In this document: positions 10,364 through 20,208 of the stretch, in pieces
Position numbering within the stretch: the stretch's first letter is position 1
How the letters are laid out: each line of letters starts with the position of its first letter
Source of the DNA: Phallusia fumigata
Lineage: Eukaryota > Chordata > Ascidiacea > Phlebobranchia > Ascidiidae
Assembly: GCA_008931825.1 (NCBI GenBank)
Contig: QXVZ01013610.1
Span: forward strand, 1-22,016
Direction of reading: 5' to 3'
Length of the DNA stretch: 22,016 nt
Program-made: the position numbers and the translations under genes
The notes under the pieces: model-generated
Seen by the model: only the letters and a program-made list of their open reading frames with translations
The model's database searches: none
What the model was told of the DNA's origin: nothing

Positions 10364-12246
10364 TTAGTGTACTTTGGCTGAACAGGATTCATCTATTTTG
10401 ATGTGGACATAGTCAAGTTTGTTTTTTAAAAGTCTCAAAACTCTTTTGTCATCGTCACCAGGCTTGTCGCTCAAATATGAAATGGCAGTTTGTAGTTTTT
10501 TCGCGGAGGCATTCCAATCTTCCACTAGAACATCACATAGCGCCGCCCAGTGATGACACAAGACTTTTTCTTTTGCTGATTCGAACTTGTCATTTGTAGT
10601 CAACTGGAGTTCGCCGTATGTTTTCTCTACCACACGGATTGCGTAAGTGTAAACAATCCGCAGCTTGTTACCTCTGACATTAAGTAATTCCTGCATTATG
10701 TTTGTCAGGCTCATCAAACATATGGAAGCCACGGGAATCGCCATTTCTCCCTGTTTCGTGTTTAAAGCAAGTCTTGCAGCCAAGTCATAAAACAAAATGG
10801 CTTCGCACATATCATTCTGCGAGTGGTATTCGGCTGCAAGGTAAAGCTGGTAAACAGTTGTTATGTTGTTGCGTTCAATTACATTCCAAATTTTCTTTGT
10901 GGTTTTTCGAAGTTTCCAAAAACGCCCGGCTGAGACCTGCTTTCTGAACTGAATCAGTTGTGCACAGACTTCAATCTTATCCTGGTGCGTGGCCAACATG
11001 AACCAATCGCCAAACTCAGATTTTACGTGCTGATCCAGAGACGACTGTGCTTTTGTGGACAGCGAAGAAGACGACTGATCACTGTTTTTTTCGGCCTCAA
11101 CTGCTTATGAAGAAAAATAAAATCAAAACTAGAAGGGTGGCTTAGCATATATAGACATTCTACATACACTATTACCCGATATTAAATGAGGATATATTCC
11201 ACACATTATATTACATTGGGTCTTATAGTTACCTGGCTATCTATGACATTATTGTTTCTGCTGGCAGAAACGCATGGGTCCCCACACATGCAAAGTTCTA
11301 CATATTGCGTTTTTCAGAAAACATGTCAAGGCTATAGACATAAACAAAGCAATCAGTGCACCACAAAGACATGTTCTACAAACTGTCCAAGTTACATCAA
11401 GTTTGGACATTGTTTAATAATATTACACATTTTAGGGGGCTAGTGGGGTAACTGCTGGGCTATAGGGTAAAAAAAATTAATNNNNNNNNNNNNNNNNNNN
11501 NNNNNNNNNNNNNNNNNNNNNNNNNNNNNNNNNNNNNNNNNNNNNNNNNNNNNNNNNNNNNNNNNNNNNNNNNNNNNNNNNNNNNNNNNNNNNNNNNNNN
11601 NNNNNNNNNNNNNNNNNNNNNNNNNNNNNNNNNNNNNNNNNNNNNNNNNNNNNNNNNNNNNNNNNNNNNNNNNNNNNNNNNNNNNNNNNNNNNNNNNNNN
11701 NNNNNNNNNNNNNNNNNNNNNNNNNNNNNNNNNNNNNNNNNNNNNNNNNNNNNNNNNNNNNNNNNNNNNNNNNNNNNNNNNNNNNNNNNNNNNNNNNNNN
11801 NNNNNNNNNNNNNNNNNNNNNNNNNNNNNNNNNNNNNNNNNNNNNNNNNNNNNNNNNNNNNNNNNNNNNNNNNNNNNNNNNNNNNNNNNNNNNNNNNNNN
11901 NNNNNNNNNNNNNNNNNNNNNNNNNNNNNNNNNNNNNNNNNNNNNNNNNNNNNNNNNNNNNNNNNNNNNNNNNNNNNNNNNTAATGACACAACTCCATGA
12001 CCATATCTACCAACAGTAAAAGTTTCATCCAAATCCGCCAAACATTTGATGCCAAAGTGCATAAACATAGTGCAAGGTAATATTTCACCCTTTTGGGGGC
12101 TAGCGGGGTAACCCTTGGGGCTAAGAAGTCAATCGAAATGAATGGCACATCTCCATGACCATATCTACCAGCTGTGAAAGTTTCATCCAAATCCATCAAA
12201 CATTTCATGCCAAAAGTGCATGGACAAGCTGCAGGGCAGAAAAAAG

Positions 12247-12278
<32 letters not shown>

Positions 12279-13541
12279 AAAAAAAAAAAAACAAACAGAG
12301 TGAAATCAATATGTGTCCCCTTTCAGGAAGGGGACCCATAATTAATAGTTTACCGATGTATGAATGCGTTTAACAGGTAGTTTTACGGCTTACTTGCTTC
12401 AAACTCCTCGCTAAGCATTTGCTTTATTTTCGCAACTAAGTCTTTGACATTATAAATGTTCTCTTCATATGTTTCCAGGACAACTTTCTTAAAAAAAAAA
12501 ACTGTGTTGTTGTTTGAAATTTCGATTGCAACTGGCTCGCTTTGCACGAAGTTACTGTCCAGCGGCCCAATATGTCGGATATTTATAGGTTGAAGGCAAC
12601 ATTACAGCTAAATAGTAATTTCCAAAAATGAGAAGCTATTTAATGGGTGATGGTTATGGCTCCAGTATCACACCCTTAAATCACATGTGTTTGTTAAAGG
12701 TTAGTTTGGCAAAATGAAAAAAATGTAAAGCTACTTCATATTGAAACAAAGTGGGATCTTGGAATCTTGGTGACGTGGACGCCTCATGTTGTGTTACGTC
12801 AGAGGCATTGCTTTCCGCTTCTTTACGTGGAAGCTGTTTGGAAAAACTTGTTGAGGTGTGAATGGAAATGACTGATTGCGCAAATATGATCTCTGACAAC
12901 ATCTGTAGAACAAATCTCCAAGAAACAGATTTTTAACTGACATTATTACATGCTATATATTTTTTGCTAGCTATTGTACGAGAAAAAATTAGGTACAAAA
13001 GTCACGTGGCTGGTTGACCTGTAATAACCTCCACCGAATAGCATTTAAGAGTTTACCTTCTTACCTTAATCAATTTCAGTCCTTCTTGGAATGTTTTCTT
13101 AAGGTCTTTTTCGTACTGAGATTTTAACTCGTTCCATTCATCCACGGAAAATATTTTTTCTGTAGATTCAATTATTTCTACTGTGTCAAAACGCCCAACC
13201 TTTTCGTTACAGTCTTGCTCAAATTCTTTGAGATTTTGATTTGTTTGGGTCAAAATACCCCCGGATTCGCAACAGTTTTTTATTCGGCGAAATGTGTCGT
13301 GTGTTTCAGCTACAACTGTCACTACGACACTGCCACGTTCGATCGACCTAATAACGCCACCACGTTTTTTATAAGGTTCAAGTACAGCTTTTAACAATTT
13401 CTCGTTGTTGAGAACTGTCCTCCCAACATATCCGATGCCAGCAAGGGTCCCCGCTGCTGCAGCTACGGCTGGATGGCCAATGAGTCTGATGCGCATAAAA
13501 CGAAAGGACAATTGAAACAACTGTTTTTCGTTATTTGGCAT
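10364..13541 (-). CDS. Gene B: diverged paralogue of C with shortened TPR end
   Basis: Proposed exons are 13541-13065, 12902-12735, 12487-12394 and 11100-10364, with phases 0, 0 and 1. They total 1476 nt (491 residues). Exon 1 starts MPNNEK, has a hydrophobic stretch at residues 22-41, and keeps RGSVVVTVVAE, CESGGIL and VGRFDTVEII, so the TRADD-N-like domain is intact though much diverged from A and C. Exon 2 is a Ser/Thr-rich linker; exon 3 (KVVLETYEENIY...) is a 31-residue amphipathic piece of 94 nt, the same length and phase as exon 2 of C. An alternative splice set (donor at 12827 with an acceptor just before the T-run near 12488) also keeps frame. The last exon keeps LIQF, KKIWNVIE, MCEAILFY and CHHWAALCDV but stops after about 245 codons, losing the final helix pair present in C and D. 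No acidic-repeat exon is visible; the 1.3-kb last intron contains the assembly gap. Exons 1 and 4 are solid; the middle exons are less certain. Confidence 0.7.
11435..12235. repeat. Tandem satellite, unit about 158 bp, interrupted by assembly gap
   Basis: ctccatgaccatatctacca recurs at 11994 and 12152 (spacing 158). The motif gggggctagnggggtaac occurs at 11435 and 12095. The array lies in the last intron of gene B and runs into a poly-A/G tract (12236-12293). The minus strand of each unit reads LDETFT[AV]GRYGHG. Confidence 0.8.
11482..11981. other. Assembly gap, exactly 500 N
   Basis: The round length suggests a placeholder of nominal size. It interrupts the satellite in the last intron of gene B. 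Open frames made of X in this stretch are meaningless. Confidence 0.98.
12236..12293. repeat. A-rich simple sequence
   Basis: Runs of 6-13 A separated by single G on the plus strand, directly after the satellite. The lysine-rich open frame across it is an artefact. Confidence 0.9.
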
Positions 13542-14844
13542 TGCAGTTGTTGGAAAGCACACTGTTTTTTTCGAGCTACAGAATCGCAACAACTTTCTAA
13601 GTTCTAAATAAACACAAATGCGTAAATATGCGAGTTAGTTACGAATTCTGCAATGTAAATCATAACCAGCAACGATAGCTTATGCATACAGATGATATGT
13701 AGATGGCCGCATATCGTTACATCAATGCTTCTAAACATTGTACATTACAAATATGGAATATGATCAAGAGCATGTTTAAGCTCAATATATGCCTTTATTC
13801 TAGCAGCATGCCGGCCCACAGCGCCAAAAGTAGACTCACACGACAAATCAAGGCCTTAAGGCGCCTCTTTACCTGTTAGACTGGAGATAAACAAGTGCAT
13901 AATCTAGCTCAAAACAGGAGCATAAAAGATGTTACAGAATTCGTTTTTTTTATTTATTTGCTCAAACAGACTATAAACTATATGACACATCATGTCTAAG
14001 GCGAGAGTTTGTATTATGTTCGAACTTAACTTGTGACATACACTTACATTACTCTTGACTGGTGAATGCGCCTTTTTTGACAAGGCTTGAAACAACGCTT
14101 GAATGTAAATTAACAGTAAAGCTGTTTTCCTGCGTTTTGTCAATAATTTACCAGACGACCGTTGAACAGTCGAACGCGTGTAAGCGATCACGTAACACAA
14201 CAAGCGTAAAGTGTTTCCAAAATACTGGACCGGTTCACTACTCGGTTTTCTCTTTAAATTCACATGAAAGTGCGTTAAGGAAAGTTAAGTTTAATGCATT
14301 AAAGTTTGTTTTGCTTTTTCACTGACTTTTACTTGATTATACAAAACTAACGTACACAGCTACTATTAAAAACAGAGTTTTTTAACGTTTTGGCCCATGC
14401 TTTTGACATCATTAGTCACAATTCGTATTCTCTGCTATTTGTCACCAAAAATTAAAATTTTAATTTCAATCAGATTCTATTTATTTTTCACAATAATTAG
14501 AAGAATAAGCATTTTTGAAAGCAGGATCTTACTCCAAAGTTAAGTTTACATCGCAGTACATATAGTTTACATCGAAATAGCTTTGTCGATATGGCGGGCT
14601 GTTCAGTTTGTTTGCTGACATGAAAACGAAAATACGGGAGCAGGCAAAAAAGGACTTCTCCTAAATTTAAGGACAAATCAGAAATGATGCAGTATAAAAA
14701 ACTTGCACCGATATGAAAACGAAAGGGATCAGTCACACAACATTCATACTTTAGTAAAGCTTTCCCACAAAACCCATTGACTGTCGGTCGTAGGACAGAA
14801 GCTGTAAATAAGCTGTTTATCAGGAATTGTTTTGCAACATTAAA
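13542..14844. other. 5' flank of gene B
   Basis: Open frames of up to 119 codons on both strands near 13904-14325 overlap each other and show no domain or splice support, so they are treated as chance. No repeat partner seen. Confidence 0.4.
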
Positions 14845-14907
14845 CCCGCTAGACGATGCTACAGAGTTATCACGATGTTGGCAGTCTGTACAAAGTTCAA
14901 ATTGCGT
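14845..14907. repeat. Core 4, short fragment
   Basis: About 63 bp (gctagacgatgctacagagt, cagtctgtacaaagttcaaa) match the other cores. The flanks on both sides do not obviously match R1 or R2. It lies between genes B and A. Confidence 0.75.
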
Positions 14908-15692
14908 AGACTTACATCGTAGGAAGGCGCCGGTACATTATGTATGCATATAACTGATTGCGTAACGTAAATTATTCCTATTAGACTAACATCATAAATT
15001 TGCATATCAGTTTGCATTTTTTACCTTTATTTATTATTTATTTCTTAGAACCTACGAACAAGCACAAGAAAGCACGGAAAATCTAACCACGAACTGTCAC
15101 GAGCCGCGTTCATTAAAACGTCATAAAGCGAAACGACATCCACAGAACATTTCTAAGAAACTAGGTTTAGCATATACAATCGCGTGTTTTGTACAAAAAT
15201 ATTCTTTAAAAGACAACGCATAATGAATTTTGATTCAAAAAAGGCTACATGCAAAAATATTGTAAAATGTGTACAAGCCGAATCCACATGCAAGTCCAGG
15301 TTGACAAAGCAGTTTTTCTGTTAGTCCTTGCAGGGTGCGTAAATTTTATGTACGTCTTTTCCCTAAATTCGACCAACTGTATGTGATAAGTATGGCGCTA
15401 TGGTTGACTGCATAAAGCGTGTAAGTTAAAGATTCGTGTGGATAGAAAAAGTAATGTCGTTAAACATAAAAAGTTTGGACAGAGTGAGGAGGATCTACAA
15501 CCGATGTTGTAGCTAAAATAGCGATAGAAATTCAATAAACAAACAGTAAGAGCTTATTTATGCACACAAAAGCAAAGACTTCTAAGATCTATCATTCTAT
15601 TTTGCTCTTGTTAGATCTGGATCCATTCTTCTCAAACAAATTTAGTTTTGTATTTTTATGTTTTGGTTTCTTTCCTTAAGTTACCAGACACT
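14908..15692. other. 3' flank of gene A
   Basis: No recognised exon or repeat. This is where the missing second half of A's TPR exon might have left a remnant; none was seen. Confidence 0.4.
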
Positions 15693-17608
15693 TTATGCAA
15701 ATCTAATTTGCATAGTTATAGTTGTCGATAATTTTGCGGTTATTGTCATAAGTGTTTTTAAAAAGATATCTTTTGTTGCACAAACCCAAGCAAGATAGAA
15801 AAATAAAATAGCTTCGTAAACGTTCCCTTGTGATCTAAGTTTGTCGGATTTTTGGCATAGTTTGTAAGTTGAAATGCTGTTGATATTTGCTATCGACTTC
15901 CAAATCTTTTTTCCCTGTTCAAGAAGTTTCCAGTGCCAGCCTGCTGCTTTATACATTCTGAACTGGAACAGATTTATGGCAAAATCCACCTTTTCTTGTT
16001 TTGTTGTTTCTTGAAACATTTGGGTGTATTCTGGATCCAAGACCTCGGAAAGGAATTTGTCCATATCTACGAACAAAACAGAAAAGCAACAGTTATTCTC
16101 AAAATGAAAAAAACCGTTGGGTATCGTTGGTTTTGGCAAAATTTTTAACGTACCAGTAAAAATGGTTGATTTCCGCTGCCTTACAGCTTTTTGCATCTCT
16201 ACTAATCTCGTCGGAACCGGATCGTCCGTTTGTGCTGATTTTAGAACATCGGTGGATTTCGGATCCGCAGCTTCGGTAGATTTCGGATCTGCAACGTCAG
16301 ATGATTTATTGGTTACCTCCGAATCCGTTTTTTTAATACAACGTATTCGTCACCTCGAAGCACCAATGTTAATGAGCACATTGTAACGGTTTAGCCTTTC
16401 TTAGGATAGGCCTACATTCAGTTAGTATCACTGCGTAGTTGTTTAAAAATTAAAATCCTCATTACCGTTGCAAATTCGCAGAGGTATCTTGCCCATAATT
16501 CTTAAATCTTCTTCCATTGAATTAATTTCATAGCCCGGTGTTAGTGTTGTTGCTTTCAAATCAATCGTCTGCTAAAGTTGAGTTTGTTATTCAGTGGTAT
16601 ATAAGTTAGATGGAATTTGATGCATTGATCTAATGCCTGTTTGTTTAATAACAATTAAACACTTACATGTATCATAAACCAACAGTGAATTGTACCCACA
16701 TAACGCCATGTGCCCTAATTTTACCTTGTGACGAAAATCAGTCTGTGACTCAGCAAAAAAAGGTGACAAGGGGTCATCAGATGTTGTGTCATCATTTTGG
16801 GATGAAGGCTGCACCGATAAATAAGAAGGTTTTAACAATCTATGACTGTGTTTAATGGCTGATTAGCGACAAATATGATAGCCACATTTCTGTGATGCCT
16901 CCACCCATTGGTTTAAATCAGACAAAAAAAATGCCTCGTCAAATTGCCACCATGTGTTTCGAAACCTCTTTTGAAAACATACTAAGTTTACTGAAATATA
17001 GTGTAAAAAAAACCACTGCTGCTTAGACAGGCACTAATACATACGTTTAAAGGCAGGAGAAAAACCTTGTTTTAGGCTGATAAGGTGATTACACAGTGCG
17101 AACTTGCAAAACAAAGCTACCGTTTCCCCATCTCCATTCTTACTTTAAACTTTTTCTTGAGAAGAATTTTGGCTTCGTTCCATTCTTTTTCGGACATCTG
17201 AAGTTCTTCTTCCTCAAGGATTTCTATCTTGTCAAAGTGACCAACTTTATCCTTGTATTTTTCTTCATACTTGTCAAGTCGTTCGTTGATTTGCCCCAAA
17301 ATTTCCCCCGACTCACAAGCCTCCTTAATGCGGTTTGCTACTTCTCCATTTTCTGCCACAACTTCTATAACAACACTACCACCTCTCCAGGCGCGGATTA
17401 TGCCGCCAAGGTCTTGAAATGGGTGAAGTATTGCTCTCATATATTCCTCTTTGTTGACAACTTTATACACAACATAACCCCCAATACCAATAGCTGCCGT
17501 TGTGGCAAAAACCGCTGCTGGGCCTTGAAGGGAGATATGCAGAACTTTTAAATCCACTTCAAAGGTATTTCCAACAAGTTGAAGGGGAACCGCATTTGAA
17601 TCCGCCAT
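15693..17608 (-). CDS. Gene A: partly degraded paralogue of C, truncated TPR exon
   Basis: Exon 1 (17608-17144, 155 codons, donor GTAAGA) is very close to C: GPAAVFATTAAIG at residues 29-41, then GSVVIEVVAE and the helix CESGEILGQINERLDKYEE. Further exons fit at 16808-16725 (phase 0 to 0, PSSQNDDTTSDDPLSP...) and 16568-16466 (0 to 1, contains MEEDLRIMGK). The acidic exon, ending at the GTACG donor at 16154, has only two KST repeats. It carries an in-frame TGA at 16350-16352 and lacks the AG used in C, so it is probably skipped; being phase 1 to 1, skipping keeps frame. The last exon (16066-15693) begins DMDKFLSEVLDPEY, matching C, but after CATKD the reading diverges and stops at 123 residues, so the HW signature half of the domain is gone. 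Without the acidic exon the product would be 341 residues. It may be a working short isoform or a decaying gene; transcript data would decide. Confidence 0.6.
16154..16300 (-). pseudogene. Remnant of acidic-repeat exon in gene A
   Basis: It contains two ADPKST[ED] units, then DDPVPTRLVEMQK and the conserved phase-1 donor ACT-G|GTACG at 16154. Upstream in the same frame there is a TGA (16350-16352), and the acceptor equivalent to C's ctag reads ctaa. Only a start at an unseen acceptor between about 16300 and 16349 could rescue it. Confidence 0.5.
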
Positions 17609-18849
17609 TGTGATCACACAAACGCCAGAAATAGATGACTGGTTTATATGATGACAGACAGTGAGATCAATCTGTAGATTATAAAAAATCAAGTTCAGAA
17701 ACTCGTTTTAAATTTAGCAAAATACATTTCGTCGCTTATGCCTGTTTAAAATGATTTCATAACTGGTTTTTGACAATTGCTACAACATCGGTACGCTTGA
17801 CTGTACAAAGCTTGCTTAAACTTCACTTAAGACATTGCCAAAAACAGTTTCACAGAGCGGAGTTTCTTTCGCCCTGATAACAAGGGTAAACTTTTTGCCA
17901 AAATAATGATAAACTCTTGGATAAAAAAGTATGTCAAGTGAATGTAGCGGTAATGGTTTTAAATTTATACAGTTAAACATGCAAAAAAAATCTATATAAC
18001 GCTCGTCCAGCTAATAATAAAGCAAATGAATCTGCAATACATGAAAGTATACAAGGCTAACTTAAATTTCGCTTCGACCAAACCTGTTTTCAGCATTGAA
18101 ACAGTTCCACCGCTCGCTTTTGTTTTGTCCTTCGCCTTATTCAGGTTACAAAGTTCTTTGTGAAAGGCGCGTTGTCTGGGCCGCGTAATCCCAGCAACCC
18201 GACAATCGTCATCACAAGGCAAAACAAAAGCCTAGAACTCAAAACATCTGGCTTGTTAAAACAGTTTCTAACAACTAAACAAAATTGTCTTTAAAAACAC
18301 CAGGATAATTTTGTTCGACTTTGCCAGTAAAATCGCCTTTGTTACGTTTAAAAGTAAATATTTCATGAGCAACAAAAGTAAGCAATAAGTTTTGATTGCA
18401 AAACATTTCTACTTTTACTTCGCGCCTGTTTCAATCAAATTAGCGTAATAAAATGACTCGATCAAGCTCCTTGACTGATTTCACTCCATCCACTGTCATT
18501 TAATCCAATAACCTTCATTGTGCAACTGAAGGTCGCTCAGCACCAGACGCATTTCAACGCAAAACACTGCGAAACCGCAAAAACCTGACACAAGCCATTT
18601 CCTGTATTTCTTTTGTATTGAGCAGAAGAAATGTGTGACCTGTTTTTGTAAGTGGGGACTTGTTCCAATTTCAATTGAGTTAAGCCATGGATTTGTATTT
18701 ACAATGAACTTAAAACTGACGCCTTTGCTTGGAACAGAAGGCGAAAGGCAAATTTTATCTTGAGTCACAAACAAATATATTTGTAGAAACGCTATGAACC
18801 ATGTGTAAACGAATATCCTGGGATGGCAACTGTACGTTTACCCTTGTGA
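17609..18849. other. 5' flank of gene A
   Basis: Two minus-strand open stretches (18231-18084 and 18774-18496) have splice-like ends but no recognisable domain, and are not called as exons. Confidence 0.35.
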
Positions 18850-20060
18850 GCTGTCCTGCCACTGTCCAATAGAAATAAAGAACAGCACCTTCCAGTCTAC
18901 AAACAATATGCTGTTTTTATCCATTTCTGATTTGTTAATGTTTTCTTTATATTTCCGGAGAATAAAACTCCTGATGCGCTAAGCCTATATAATGATATAT
19001 ACTTGCTTGTTTTTAACAAAAACAGTGAACTGAATGTGTCACACCTATCTCTGTCCAGTTGATAAAATTCCAGCCAGCCAGAACATCTTACCAACTGTTT
19101 TTTTTAGTTTTTTAGTTTTTCCTCGCGGGGTTTGAACCCGAGGACGAATCCCAATCAGGTTTTCTGTTTATTAGTCGAGCGCCAAAGAACAGACGCCAAA
19201 GTTGTCAAGAAATGCTCTCTACTGTCAACTCGTGGACAACAAAATTTATTATTTTAAACCCAAGTTGGGAAACTTTTACAGATAAGCTGCATCTATAGGG
19301 GGATTGTATTAACTAAAAGATAAGAAAAGGAAAAATCAAGATCTGAATTTCTAATCAGGCTCAACGTCACACTCAGCAATTGTAAAATCTATTTCAACTT
19401 AATGATTATTTCACGTCAGTTTCGGGTTTTAAATCGACACTGACGTCATATGTTTCTCAAACACTTGCTCGGGTGAGATGAAGCAAATGATTGACAGCGA
19501 AAGTAAATATTGTTTCGTCCTTAAAACATTGTTGAGGGTTTAAAGCAATAAAAATTGTGGCTTTGTATCGTTGTGAGAATAAATTATTAGTTGGTTTGAA
19601 CATTGTATCGGCTGTGGGCATTTTTGAGACTAAACTTTAATCTGCCAAACAAAGTTTGCAGTTGATCAAATTCGAATATTAACATCCAAAAAGGGAATTA
19701 CCCTACCAGCACGTAGGAACGCAATACGAATATAGTTAAGACAAGCTGTTAAACTGTTAATTAAGTGAAATTGTTGAAACAAAGTTTCTGCAGTAATAAG
19801 TTCGTGTAATCAACTTAATACGGAAACGAGGAAAGAATCAAGTGACACAACACGTCACACTAACGTTTTCTCACAAAACATTTCATCACGTTTAATGGGG
19901 CGCTTTGGTCGACAAATTTGGTTTGTCGTTAGATGAAAACGGAGCCGCTAGACGACGCTACAGAGCTAACACGACGCCGGCAGTCTGTACAAAGTTCAAA
20001 TTGCGTTGTGGGACGTAACTCCGATGTTGTGTGACAATTCTTCTTACTGTGAAATTTTAA
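18850..20060. repeat. Flank repeat R1, copy 3, with core 5 (19906-20050)
   Basis: The longest clean copy of R1. It carries the same ordered blocks as copies 1 and 2 and a near-consensus core (gctagacgacgctacagagc, ccggcagtctgtacaaagtt). It fills the space between gene A and the vWA exons, where upstream vWA exons would be expected. Confidence 0.8.
19122..19184 (-). repeat. tRNA-derived (SINE-like) fragment
   Basis: On the minus strand it reads gcgctcgactaat... and then cctcgggttcaaaccccgcg, with a good RNA polymerase III B box (GGTTCAAACC) and a D-arm-like gcgctcgac. It is too incomplete for a working tRNA. A more decayed homologue lies in R1 copy 2 (3911-3948). Confidence 0.5.
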
Positions 20061-20208
20061 TTGATCCCATGTTAAATTTTACTGACGGCATCGTTTTATC
20101 CAACAAGTATCAGTAACGTGTGGGAGTTGAAACGGTTGATGAAAAAATATTTGGTCACAATATTATCACAACTGATACTTAATAAAACTACTTATCTTTT
20201 CTCTAAAG

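Noticed and set aside
11460..12208. Long minus-strand frames through the gap
   Set aside because: They consist mostly of unknown residues from 500 N.
12394..12487. Ubiquitin-like fold in the B linker exon
   Set aside because: A faint resemblance around NVKDLVAKIKQ only; the exon is too short for the fold and the upstream frame has no acceptor support.
13904..14325. Overlapping frames of 119 (minus) and 87 (plus) codons
   Set aside because: Composition looks random, the two overlap each other, and neither has splice or domain support.
18084..18231. Possible minus-strand exon (LPCDDDCRVAGITRPRQRA...)
   Set aside because: The acceptor ttctag and donor CAG|GTTTGG fit, but there is no known domain, no partner exon and no paralogue in the array.
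18496..18774. 92-codon minus-strand frame
   Set aside because: No recognisable domain; it starts in AT-rich sequence beside R1 and is not repeated next to the other R1 copies.
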